This document shows, one piece after another, positions 34,926 through 43,166 of a DNA stretch of 64,000 nt (position 1 is the stretch's first letter; every line of letters begins with the position of its first letter). Made by a program: the position numbers and the translations under genes. The notes beneath the pieces are model-generated. The model saw only the letters and a program-made list of their open reading frames with translations. It ran no database searches and had not been told where the DNA came from. The DNA comes from Xanthomarina sp. F2636L (GTDB lineage Bacteria; Bacteroidota; Bacteroidia; Flavobacteriales; Flavobacteriaceae): NCBI RefSeq assembly GCF_026410195.1, contig NZ_JAPMLM010000055.1, positions 124,001-188,000 of the forward strand, written 5' to 3'.

Positions 34926-36032
34926 TTATTCAAGCCTAATTTTATATTTCTTAACACTCAAGCCAATAAAAAACACGGTCATACCTAGTAAAATCAATGT
35001 TTCCTTCCATAAAAATTGGATTCCAACACCTTTAAGCATAATCCCTTTTAAGATGATGATAAACCATTTAGCTGGAATGGCATTGCTAATAATTTGTAAA
35101 GGGACAGGCATGCTCGAAATAGGAAAAATGAATCCTGATAGTAGAATTACAGGAAGCATTAATCCCATGAGCGAAATCATCATGGCTGTTTGCTGAGTTG
35201 CTGAAATGGTTGAGATTAAAATTCCTAACGCTAAGGCTGAAACTATAAACAATACGCTTTCTAAGCCTAACAATAATAAGCTACCCTGAACAGGCATTTT
35301 AAAAATGAAAATGCTCATAACTACAATTACAATGGCATTGATAATGGATAGAAAAATGTATGGAAACACCTTGCCTATTATTACTTGAAAAGGTTTGATT
35401 GGAGACACTAATAGAATCTCCATAGTTCCTAATTCTTTCTCTCTTGTAATTGAAATGGAAGTCATCATGGCTGAAACCAACATTAAAATAATAGTCATAA
35501 CGCCAGGAACAAACATATAGACGCTTTTTAGTTCTGGGTTATAAACCATTCTAGGTTCAGGAACAATCACATAGTCGATGTTAATGGCTTTGTTTTGCTC
35601 TTGCTGGTAATTTTGTAAAATAGAATTCACATAATTACTGATGGTATTTGCTGTGTTGGGATCTGTTGCATCTGTAATAATTTGAATGGTCGCCTGATGA
35701 TCTTTGATGAGATTTTTACTGAAGTCTTTTTCAAAGTTTAAAACGGCCTTTACTTTTCCTTTTTTAAAAACACCTTCAATATCGGCTTCTCGTTCAATAA
35801 GTTGTTTGATACTGAAATATTTTGAAGCAGAAATTTTATTAATAATCTCTTTGGTGGAAGCATCTTTAGAATGGTCTAAAATAGCAATATCTACATTGTT
35901 TATTTCGTTTGTAATAGCAAAACCAAACAGTAGAATTTGGACAATAGGCATCCCAAAAAGAATAAACAAAGAGCGTCTATCTCTAAAAATATGGTAAAAT
36001 TCCTTTGTTATAAAACCTATAAATCTTTTCAT
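34926..36032 (-). CDS. ABC-2 type transport permease (first)
   Basis: 368 residues with the same layout as the other permease: N-terminal helix (about 21-40), extracytoplasmic domain with ISASKYFSIKQL and FKKGKVKAVLNFEKDF (about 42-170), and five C-terminal helices with TMEILLVSPIKPFQVIIGKVFPY. It is a YbhS-like component and is likely to form a heterodimer with the other permease. It is separated from its ATPase by a 150-base spacer filled with dispersed repeats. Confidence 0.9.
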   Translation of the reverse strand: MKRFIGFITKEFYHIFRDRRSLFILFGMPIVQILLFGFAITNEINNVDIAILDHSKDASTKEIINKISASKYFSIKQLIEREADIEGVFKKGKVKAVLNFEKDFSKNLIKDHQATIQIITDATDPNTANTISNYVNSILQNYQQEQNKAINIDYVIVPEPRMVYNPELKSVYMFVPGVMTIILMLVSAMMTSISITREKELGTMEILLVSPIKPFQVIIGKVFPYIFLSIINAIVIVVMSIFIFKMPVQGSLLLLGLESVLFIVSALALGILISTISATQQTAMMISLMGLMLPVILLSGFIFPISSMPVPLQIISNAIPAKWFIIILKGIMLKGVGIQFLWKETLILLGMTVFFIGLSVKKYKIRLE

Positions 36033-36037
36033 ACTAC

Positions 36038-36176
36038 ATTCCTGCGAATGCAGGAATCTCTTTTAAGTTTAACATTCTCACGGACGTGGGAATCTCATTT
36101 TTTGTCCCGCTGATTTCGCTGATATACGCAGATGTTTCATTTAGTTTCTGCGCTAATCTGCGTCATCTGAGGGCAA
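36038..36176 (-). repeat. Cluster of dispersed repeats inside the ABC operon
   Basis: Three elements in tandem within one intergenic spacer. (1) ATTCCTGC (36038-36045) and GCAGGAAT (36050-36057), perfect arms. (2) ATTCTCACG (36074-36082) and CGTGGGAAT (36085-36093), one wobble. (3) From about 36103, an AT/GC-mixed block with TGTCCCGCTGATTTCGCTGA, CGCAGAT and ATCTGCG motifs of a kind I recall between genes in flavobacteria. The first hairpin resembles one in the his leader at 11339-11357. Confidence 0.7.
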
Positions 36177-36182
36177 ATGTTT

Positions 36183-36911
36183 TCATCCACGTGCTAATTT
36201 TAAAAACACATCGTTCATGCTATCCACTTTAAATTGTTCTTTTAATTTTTTAGGTGTATCTAAAGCTTCAATTTTACCATTCACCATAATAGACACCCGA
36301 TCGCAATATTCTGCTTCATCCATATAATGCGTGGTTACAAAAATGGTGGTTCCTTCATGTGCAGCTCTGTAAATCATTTCCCAAAACTGACGTCTTGTAA
36401 TTGGATCTACCCCACCAGTTGGTTCATCTAAAAACACAATTTTAGGTTCATGAATTAAAGCAACGGAAAACGATAATTTCTGTTTCCAGCCTAAAGGCAA
36501 GGAGCCTACTAATTGATTAGCTACTTCTTGAAGACCTAAATCGTCAATCAGTTCCTTGGTTTTTTCTTTGATTTTCAATTTGGATAATCCATAAATGCCA
36601 CCAAAAAAAGTAATGTTTTCTTTGACGGTTAAGTCGTCGTATAAAGCGAACTTCTGACTCATATAGCCAATATTTTTTTTGATATCTTCTGCTTGCGTAA
36701 ACACATCAAAACCGGCAACATGAGCAGCTCCTGAAGTAGGAATTGAAATTCCAATCAGCATTTTCATGGCTGTGGTTTTTCCAGCACCATTAGCACCAAG
36801 AAACCCAAAGATCTCACCTTTTTTAACTTCAAAAGTTATGGCGTTTACAGCTTTAAAATCTCCAAACATTTTTGTTAAACCTTCTGCTTGTATGACGTTG
36901 TTATTGTTCAT
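36183..36911 (-). CDS. ABC transporter ATP-binding protein (second)
   Basis: 242 residues with Walker A GANGAGKT (about 38-45), signature LGWKQKLSF-like segment (SLPLGWKQKLS), Walker B KIVFLDEPTGG and H-loop VTTHYMD. The signature deviates from the LSGGQ consensus (the adjacent ATPase has LSGGMKQ). The closest arrangement known to me is YbhF, where two such domains are fused; here they are separate genes 3 bases apart. It energises the ABC-2 permeases downstream. Confidence 0.92.
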   Translation of the reverse strand: MNNNNVIQAEGLTKMFGDFKAVNAITFEVKKGEIFGFLGANGAGKTTAMKMLIGISIPTSGAAHVAGFDVFTQAEDIKKNIGYMSQKFALYDDLTVKENITFFGGIYGLSKLKIKEKTKELIDDLGLQEVANQLVGSLPLGWKQKLSFSVALIHEPKIVFLDEPTGGVDPITRRQFWEMIYRAAHEGTTIFVTTHYMDEAEYCDRVSIMVNGKIEALDTPKKLKEQFKVDSMNDVFLKLARG

Positions 36912-36914
36912 TTA

Positions 36915-37817
36915 TTATTTCGCTAATTCCATAAAACTATCTTCTATGGTTGCTTGGGTTTTTTCAATACGAATATTCGAAAGTTGCTGTGCTTCTAAAT
37001 ACTGTTTTAAGTCTTTCGGATTAAAATCGGTACGTTTATCTGTATAATGCACAAACTCTCCAAAAGGATAGACACTATGTTGATGTTGATACGCTTTCAA
37101 ACTATTAATTAATTGATACATATTATTCGCGCTCACATCATATATAGTTTTTGGATATTGTTTTACAATGTTTTCAGGACTGTCAATTTGGAGAATTTCA
37201 CCATCTTGAATCAATGCAATTCTGTCACATAGAGCAGCTTCATCCATATAAGGCGTGGAAACCAGAATAGTAATTCCTTTTTGTTGCAAGCGTTTAAGCA
37301 TCTCCCAAAATTCCTTTCTAGATACAGGATCCACACCAGTTGTAGGTTCGTCTAAAAACAACACTTTAGGCTTATGAATTAAAGCACAGCTTAAAGCCAG
37401 TTTTTGTTTCATCCCTCCAGAAAGTTTTCCAGCTCTACGGTCTTTAAAAGGTTCTATTTGAACATAAATATCTTTAATTAACTCGTAGTTTTCTTCAATG
37501 GTAGTTCCAAAAATAGTGGCAAAGAACTCTAAGTTTTCTTCAATAGTTAAATCTTGGTACAAAGAAAATTTCCCAGGCATATAACCCACATGTTTTCTAA
37601 TTTCCTTAAAGTCGTCTAACACATCAAAACCGGCCACTGTTGCATGTCCTTCGTTGGCAATTAACAAGGTAGTTAGGATTCTGAAAAGCGTGGTTTTTCC
37701 TGCGCCATCAGGTCCAATAAGACCAAAAAGCTCATTTGGTTTTACCTCAAATGATATTTTTTGAAGCGCTTTCACGTCTTTATAAGATTTCGATATGTTA
37801 GAAACAGTTATCCCCAA
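36915..37817 (-). CDS. ABC transporter ATP-binding protein (first)
   Basis: 300 residues. Walker A GPDGAGKTT (about 34-42), signature LSGGMKQKLALS (about 137), Walker B KVLFLDEPTTGVD and the H-loop region LVSTPYMDEA, where Pro replaces the usual His; such a change may reduce catalysis in one of the two sites. The start codon is TTG at 37817, as no in-frame ATG lies between it and the OsmC stop 6 bases away. The C-terminal 80 residues are a linker typical of drug-exporter ATPases. Confidence 0.9.
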   Translation of the reverse strand: MGITVSNISKSYKDVKALQKISFEVKPNELFGLIGPDGAGKTTLFRILTTLLIANEGHATVAGFDVLDDFKEIRKHVGYMPGKFSLYQDLTIEENLEFFATIFGTTIEENYELIKDIYVQIEPFKDRRAGKLSGGMKQKLALSCALIHKPKVLFLDEPTTGVDPVSRKEFWEMLKRLQQKGITILVSTPYMDEAALCDRIALIQDGEILQIDSPENIVKQYPKTIYDVSANNMYQLINSLKAYQHQHSVYPFGEFVHYTDKRTDFNPKDLKQYLEAQQLSNIRIEKTQATIEDSFMELAK

Positions 37818-37823
37818 AATGTC

Positions 37824-38282
37824 TTAACTTTTTACAATTATTTTAGACTCTAAAACAACCTTAGAAGTAATGGAGTTTGAAATGAGACAGGCCTTTTCCG
37901 ATTTTTCGATGATGCGTTCTGCACGTTCGCGTTTGGATTCGTCTGCAATTACCACTTCCGGGAATAGGTGAATTTCGCTCATAACAAATTTCCCATCCAC
38001 TTTTTCTAAAATGCCTTTTGATGGACATTTAAAACTGATAAACTCCAATTTTGAATATTCAGAAATTGCCAAAAACGTGGTCATTAAACAACTGCTTACT
38101 GCAGCTGTAAACAAATGTTCTGGCGACCAGATATGTGGCATGCCTTTATCAAATTCAGGTGGTGTTGCGACTTCTATACAATTTGTTTCTTGAGTCGCTT
38201 CGTTTTGTAGTTCTGGAGAACACATGGTGCCTTTACGGTCTTGTGTCCAGTTGATATCTACATTGTAAATATGTTTTTCCAT
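37824..38282 (-). CDS. OsmC/Ohr-family protein
   Basis: 152 residues of the OsmC family, thiol peroxidases or redox-active stress proteins. The family's peroxidatic Cys pair appears as Cys in SSCLMTTF (about residue 67) and Cys in KACLISNS (about 131), each at the expected place. An MPHIWSPEHLFTAAV segment precedes the first Cys. Its position in the efflux operon, between the lipoprotein gene and the ATPase gene, is unusual and suggests a link between export and oxidative or organic peroxide stress. Confidence 0.85.
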   Translation of the reverse strand: MEKHIYNVDINWTQDRKGTMCSPELQNEATQETNCIEVATPPEFDKGMPHIWSPEHLFTAAVSSCLMTTFLAISEYSKLEFISFKCPSKGILEKVDGKFVMSEIHLFPEVVIADESKRERAERIIEKSEKACLISNSITSKVVLESKIIVKS

Positions 38283-38290
38283 GATAAATA

Positions 38291-38791
38291 TTATTTAAAA
38301 TAGGTAGTATAAGCATTTAAATTATCCTCGATGCTTTTTAAGGCTGTTGCACCTTCTTCAGTGGTTTTTGTTTCTAGAAGCACATCAATTTTTTCAATTA
38401 ATGGATGTAAAAACACATGAAGATTGTCGTGTGAAGGCCCTGTCATAGTGCATTCTTTAACCAAAGTGTTTTTTCTCTCGTTTAATTTATTGGCTAGACC
38501 TAAATAGTCTTCAACGGTTTCTGTTTTGCTTTCAGAAATTAGTTTTAGCATATCGTTTACACCATCAGTCGTTTCAATATTTGCTTCCCATTGCGAGCCA
38601 TTATCCATTTGAATCTCATTCATCCAGTCGTTGTTTAATGCTGAACTTGCGTGATGCGTGTCGTGATTTTCATGTGATACGACTTCAACTGACTCTTGAA
38701 TAGTTTGTTCTGTAGCCGCTTCTTCTTTTTTGTTGTTGCAACTTGAAAGAATAAATGCCAACATTGCGAATGATAAAATTGTTTTTTTCAT
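38291..38791 (-). CDS. Small lipoprotein with His/Asp-rich segment
   Basis: 166 residues with a lipoprotein signal (FILSSCNNKKEEA; lipobox Cys near residue 18), a His-rich stretch (SHENHDTHHASSA, about 40-52) and a helical C-terminal region with conserved-looking HDNLHVFLHPLIEKID. The His-rich part might bind metal. I recall similar lipoproteins in flavobacteria of unknown function. It is flanked by osmC and the HlyD-type adaptor in the TetR-controlled operon, so it probably helps the exporter or senses a periplasmic ligand. Confidence 0.75.
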   Translation of the reverse strand: MKKTILSFAMLAFILSSCNNKKEEAATEQTIQESVEVVSHENHDTHHASSALNNDWMNEIQMDNGSQWEANIETTDGVNDMLKLISESKTETVEDYLGLANKLNERKNTLVKECTMTGPSHDNLHVFLHPLIEKIDVLLETKTTEEGATALKSIEDNLNAYTTYFK

Positions 38792-38842
38792 AATATTTGA
38801 ATTTAAAGGTTGATTTTTAATTATTTAGATTTATTTATTTGT

Positions 38843-39739
38843 TTAAGACGTTTTGAGCCACATTTCGGCTGGCATGCCAATTTTTAAACTTCCATCGTTT
38901 ATTACAGTAACTTTTACAGCATAAACCAAAGCAACACGTTCTTCTTTTGTTTGAATAATTTTTGGTGTAAATTCAGCTTCCGAAGCTATCCATGTAACGG
39001 TTCCTTTATAATCCTTCATAGCATCTCCAGCATCAATTTTGACAGTTACTTCCTCTCCAATTTTTAAATGAGCCAGTTGGGTTTCACTTATAAAAACACG
39101 CAACTCCATGTTGTTTAAATCGGCAATTTTATATAATGGTTTTCCAAAAGCTGTAATTTCATCTGGTTCAGCGTATTTTGTTAAAACAGTTCCATTGATC
39201 GGATTGATGATTTTACATTTTTCAATCTGGTCATCAATTTGTTTTAATTGTACATCGATACTTTTTAATTCGTTCACAACAGGAGCGTTTTGGATTTCAA
39301 CACTTCTAATTTGTTGTTTTATCACATCTATTTCACCTAAAACATCATCCAATTGTTTTTGGGTTCCAGCTTTGTCTTTTATCAAGTTTTCAGTTCTGGT
39401 TTTATTAATGTTTGCTGTTTTTAATTTGGCTTTTAACACAGCTATTTGAGATAAAACCCCTTGAGATTTAGAACTAATAACATCTTTTGAGACCAAAAGT
39501 TGTTCACGTTTTAATGCCAAAGGAATGGTGTCTATATAACCTATAAAAGCTTCCTTTTTAAGCGCATCGCCTTCGTTGACTTGAAAAACCATGAGTTTGC
39601 CATTGTTTTCAGCAGAAACGGTTATTTCAGTAGCTTCAAAATTCCCGTAACCATCAGCTTTTCCATTCGAATCGCTACATGAAACCAGACTTAATGTGCC
39701 TATGCTAATTCCTATAAAATATGTGTGAATGTATTTCAT
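38843..39739 (-). CDS. HlyD-family membrane fusion lipoprotein
   Basis: 298 residues. The signal ends in a lipobox (SLVSCSD; Cys about residue 21), so the adaptor is lipid-anchored in the inner membrane. The barrel-sandwich/lipoyl halves are at about 34-75 (ENNGKLMVFQVNEGDALKK) and 178-200 (KIINPINGTVLTKYAEPDE), separated by a long coiled coil (about 80-170, DDQIEKCK at its end), then a beta-barrel domain. It bridges the ABC-2 permeases and TolC. It starts 2 bases after the tolC-like gene. Confidence 0.9.
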   Translation of the reverse strand: MKYIHTYFIGISIGTLSLVSCSDSNGKADGYGNFEATEITVSAENNGKLMVFQVNEGDALKKEAFIGYIDTIPLALKREQLLVSKDVISSKSQGVLSQIAVLKAKLKTANINKTRTENLIKDKAGTQKQLDDVLGEIDVIKQQIRSVEIQNAPVVNELKSIDVQLKQIDDQIEKCKIINPINGTVLTKYAEPDEITAFGKPLYKIADLNNMELRVFISETQLAHLKIGEEVTVKIDAGDAMKDYKGTVTWIASEAEFTPKIIQTKEERVALVYAVKVTVINDGSLKIGMPAEMWLKTS

Positions 39740-39741
39740 CT

Positions 39742-40995
39742 TTAATTTCCTTGAGTAATGTTATAATTTGCTTTTGCCAATTCTAATTGGATGTTATGTG
39801 TTACCAGCATGTTTTCGGCTTCAAATAAATTGGTTAATTCGGTTATATAAGTAGATGTGGTAATCACCCCGTTTCTTAATTGAGATTCTGTTGCTAACAA
39901 CACGTCTTTTCTAAGATTTATAATTTCTGAATCTATAAGAATGTTTTCAGAAATCTTATGAATCTCTGTTTCATATTGATTGAGTTCTATATTGTTATTC
40001 AATTGAAAAATTTCAGTTTCATTATCAACAATATCTTTATTAATCATTAAAGATTCGCGTTTCTTTTTATTGGCATTCCAATCGAATACATTCCAATTTA
40101 ATTTCACACCAACAGTATAAAACGGCTGAAAAGTATTATCCAACATATTTAATCCAGGGTTTCCAATACCTCCTGTTGCAAATCCGAATAGTTTTGGGAT
40201 ATTCTCTTTTTGAATAAGTTGTTCCTGACTTTCAATTTCTTCTTTTTTAAGTTGAAATAAATCCATTTCTGGACGCTGAGTTGTAGGAGTGAGGCTGGTT
40301 GAAATTTGAGGTTCTTGAAACTTGGTTGAAACATCTAAAGGTTGACCAATTAAAGCTGATAAGGTTTCAACTAACACCTTTTTATTGTTATTAATGTCCG
40401 AAAATTGTTGCTTAATCCTTAATAATTCTGCTTCAATAACTTTATCTGAAGATGGTAATATGGTTCCATATTGAATTCCAGATTTTACTTCCTTTAGCTT
40501 ACTTTCCAATTGTGTTTGCTTGGTTTCTAATAAACTAAAAGATTCATTAGAAAGCAAAATGGAGAAGTAAAGTTGGTTTACCTGTTGCTTTAATTGGTAT
40601 AAACTAACTTCTAATTGTTTCTGCTGGGTTTTTAATTGAGCAGATTTTACTTTCGAAGAAGCATCGATAAAACCACCGTTGTATATTAACTGATTTACAG
40701 AAAGCGTTGCGCGATACTGGTCGTTATTAGGTGGCTCAACTCCAGTGTTTTCTAAGGGGATTTGAGTCACATCGGATAAATATGCCGCTTGTGCATCAAA
40801 TCCTAATTGTGGAAGTTTTGCTGTGTCAATGGCGTCTAACTCTAACTGCGTTTTACTTTCTAATAAAGTGCTTTGTTTGACTAAGGGGTAATTTTCAGAT
40901 ACCAATTGATAACACGTTTCCAAAGTAATTTGCTGTTGCGCCCAACTTAGCGTCACAAATAAAAAGAAAACCAATATGCTAAAAGTTGTTTTCAT
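39742..40995 (-). CDS. TolC-family outer membrane efflux protein
   Basis: 417 residues with a signal peptide (about 1-20, ending SWAQ) and the two repeated TolC halves: long helices (KSAQLKTQQKQLEVSLYQLKQQVNQLYFSILLSNE; LFQLKKEEIESQEQLIQKENIPK) separated by strand pairs (FGFATGGIGNPGL, FYTVGVKLNWNVFDW). It forms the outer-membrane channel of the tripartite exporter. It follows tetR by one base and precedes the HlyD adaptor. Confidence 0.92.
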   Translation of the reverse strand: MKTTFSILVFFLFVTLSWAQQQITLETCYQLVSENYPLVKQSTLLESKTQLELDAIDTAKLPQLGFDAQAAYLSDVTQIPLENTGVEPPNNDQYRATLSVNQLIYNGGFIDASSKVKSAQLKTQQKQLEVSLYQLKQQVNQLYFSILLSNESFSLLETKQTQLESKLKEVKSGIQYGTILPSSDKVIEAELLRIKQQFSDINNNKKVLVETLSALIGQPLDVSTKFQEPQISTSLTPTTQRPEMDLFQLKKEEIESQEQLIQKENIPKLFGFATGGIGNPGLNMLDNTFQPFYTVGVKLNWNVFDWNANKKKRESLMINKDIVDNETEIFQLNNNIELNQYETEIHKISENILIDSEIINLRKDVLLATESQLRNGVITTSTYITELTNLFEAENMLVTHNIQLELAKANYNITQGN

Positions 40996-40996
40996 T

Positions 40997-41611
40997 TTAA
41001 TGTTGTTTTATCGAATTAATTATAAATTCTGAAACTTCTGTTTTTCGTTGTTCCATGAGTGCTTTAAAACCTTTATCGTCTTCTTTTGTAAAGGCTTTTA
41101 TAAGGGGTTTTGCTACAAAAGGGAAGATGTTTAAGGCTAGAATGTTAATAAAAAGCTGATCGCCTTTAGTTGGTTTTAAAATACCCTGACTGACTTCTAA
41201 TGCTACTTGCTGTTTAAACTTTTCAATATTTAAAAATGTGTTATTTTCTTGAATGGTTTTTATAAAGTCAGGATTCCTATTAAGCTCTTGTATAATAAAG
41301 TTTGGTAAATACGGATGTTTGATAATGAACGATATATAATTTGATGTGAAGTTTTTCACCTTGTCCTCAATTGAAGAATCATCATTTAAAACCTTATTTA
41401 ATTGTGGTGCCAATAAAGAAAAGGCATTTTTAAATACCGCTTCAAAAAGCAACTGTTTGCTTTTATAATAATAATGAAGCATGGCTTTATTAATTCCTGC
41501 AACATCTGCTATCTCTTGCATTCTTGCACCATCCATTCCTTTTGTTTGAAACACGTTTTTAGCTGCATCTAAAATTTGTTCTTCTGTATTACTATCCTTT
41601 ACTTTCGCCAT
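40997..41611 (-). CDS. TetR-family transcriptional regulator
   Basis: 204 residues. The N-terminal helix-turn-helix (about 8-55: EEQILDAAKNVFQTKGMDGARMQEIADVAGINKAMLHYYYKSKQLLFEAVF) is a clear TetR DNA-binding domain; the rest is a helical ligand-binding domain. It is the first gene of the - strand efflux block and is separated by one base from the tolC-like gene. Two palindromes lie right before its start codon, so it probably represses its own operon and is released by an exported compound. Confidence 0.93.
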   Translation of the reverse strand: MAKVKDSNTEEQILDAAKNVFQTKGMDGARMQEIADVAGINKAMLHYYYKSKQLLFEAVFKNAFSLLAPQLNKVLNDDSSIEDKVKNFTSNYISFIIKHPYLPNFIIQELNRNPDFIKTIQENNTFLNIEKFKQQVALEVSQGILKPTKGDQLFINILALNIFPFVAKPLIKAFTKEDDKGFKALMEQRKTEVSEFIINSIKQH

Positions 41612-41616
41612 TATCT

Positions 41617-41651
41617 AACTAATTAGTTTAACCATTTGGTTAACAAAGATA
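41617..41651 (-). promoter_or_regulatory. Promoter and operator candidates of the TetR efflux operon
   Basis: Reading the - strand, TATCTTTG (41644-41651) fits the -7 consensus. Directly downstream are a perfect palindrome TTAACCATTTGGTTAA (41628-41643, central TT) and another, AACTAATTAGTT (41617-41628), ending 5 bases before the tetR ATG. Both would overlap the transcription start and are strong candidates for TetR binding. Confidence 0.75.
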
Positions 41652-41943
41652 ATAAAATTTTCTAATTCCTAGTATAAAATTGAAATTTGTAACAATATAT
41701 AAGGTTGTTAGGTATAATAAGATGCTGATTATCAATGATAAAAGAGAGTGGGGTATTGCTTAAAAATTTTTGAAATTACAATAAAACTAATAGATCTTTG
41801 TGGATGATAGTTAGTAAGTTCTTATTAATTGTCTGTAATGATTTCTACAATTAACCTTATTTTTAATTGTACATCTGGCTAAAATATCAAACTTAATTAT
41901 TGTATAAAATATACTAATTATTATATTAGCTTAAAAACAGTTT
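41652..41943. other. Intergenic region between tetR promoter and porin gene
   Basis: No gene, no obvious hairpin and no TAnnTTTG element for the porin gene. The sequence is AT-rich without strong structure that I can see. Confidence 0.6.
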
Positions 41944-43143
41944 ATGTCTATCAAAACAGGGTTTTTATTTCTTTTCATTTCTTTTTGTTTTACTTATCAT
42001 GTGATAGCGCAGACTGATTCTATTACTTCGAATAATATTAATATTGAATATACAGATAAGGGTTTTGCTTTTAGCACTCCGGATAACAAGTACTTATTGC
42101 ATGTTGAATCACGATTTCAATTTCGATTTGCAACACCAAACGATCAAAACCCACTAAATTATAATGACTTTTTTGAAGGTCATAAAACAACTTTTAAAAT
42201 TAATAGAGCCAGATTAAAAATTGGAGGACATGCGTATAAGCCTTGGTTGAAATATTATTTTGAATATGAGTTATCGCAGGGAAATTTGTTGGATTTCCGA
42301 ATTATGATTGAACGCTGGGAGTTTTTTAAAATAAAGGTTGGACAATGGAAAACCTATTATAATCGGGAACGTGTTATATCTTCAGGGAAGCAACAAATGG
42401 TTGATAGATCTATAATTAATAGACCTTTTACATTAGACAGGCAGCAAGGTATTGAGTTTTACGGAAGGGTGTTTCCAGGAAGTTTAGCAGATTTCACCTA
42501 TCATTTATCCATTTTAACTGGGGCTGGACGAGGTTCTACTACGAATGACGATAATCATTTAATGTATGTTGGAAGGTTGCAATGGAATATGTTTGGACGT
42601 GAATTAGGAATGACTGGTTCTGATTTATCTTTTCACAAAAAACCTACAGGATTAATTGCTTTGGCTGCTGCTACAAATAGAAGTCCTTATACGCGATTTT
42701 CGCAAGCGGGAGGAGGAGAACTAACTGGTTTCGAAGAAGGAATTCCAGGTCAATACCGAGTAAATCAAGCACTTTTAGAAACAGCATTTAAGTACAAAGG
42801 TTTTTCTTGGCAGAATGAGTTTCATGTAAAAACCGTAAAAGATTACGTAAATCTGCAAACCAGAAACTTAAGAGGATATTATTTTCAAGCAGGTTACTTT
42901 TTTTCTAATATTTTAGACTTTGTTCCTGAACCATTAGAGCTTGCTGGTATTTATACTAATTACCAGCCGGATTTAGAACTATCTCATAATTATGAAAGAG
43001 AAATAGGAATGGCCTTAAATTGGTTTTTTAGCGGACATAGAAATAAATTAACTATGGAATTTACACATTTCAAATTTCTAAGTTCAAACTTTCAAGACCC
43101 TAAAGAATGGCGATTTCGTGTACAATGGGATATTTCGTTTTAA
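41944..43143 (+). CDS. OprP-like porin (phosphate/anion-selective porin family)
   Basis: 399 residues with a signal peptide (about 1-22, ending VIAQ) and a long run of amphipathic strands ending in Phe (RFRVQWDISF), as in outer-membrane porins. The N-terminal INRARLKIGGHAYKPWLKYYFEYE and the KVGQWKTYYNRERV segment match the OprP/OprO family. Family members conduct phosphate or other anions; the specificity here is unknown. It is divergent from the tetR operon and convergent with topB. Confidence 0.85.
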   Translation: MSIKTGFLFLFISFCFTYHVIAQTDSITSNNINIEYTDKGFAFSTPDNKYLLHVESRFQFRFATPNDQNPLNYNDFFEGHKTTFKINRARLKIGGHAYKPWLKYYFEYELSQGNLLDFRIMIERWEFFKIKVGQWKTYYNRERVISSGKQQMVDRSIINRPFTLDRQQGIEFYGRVFPGSLADFTYHLSILTGAGRGSTTNDDNHLMYVGRLQWNMFGRELGMTGSDLSFHKKPTGLIALAAATNRSPYTRFSQAGGGELTGFEEGIPGQYRVNQALLETAFKYKGFSWQNEFHVKTVKDYVNLQTRNLRGYYFQAGYFFSNILDFVPEPLELAGIYTNYQPDLELSHNYEREIGMALNWFFSGHRNKLTMEFTHFKFLSSNFQDPKEWRFRVQWDISF

Positions 43144-43166
43144 TCAATAACGATTAATTTGTAAGC

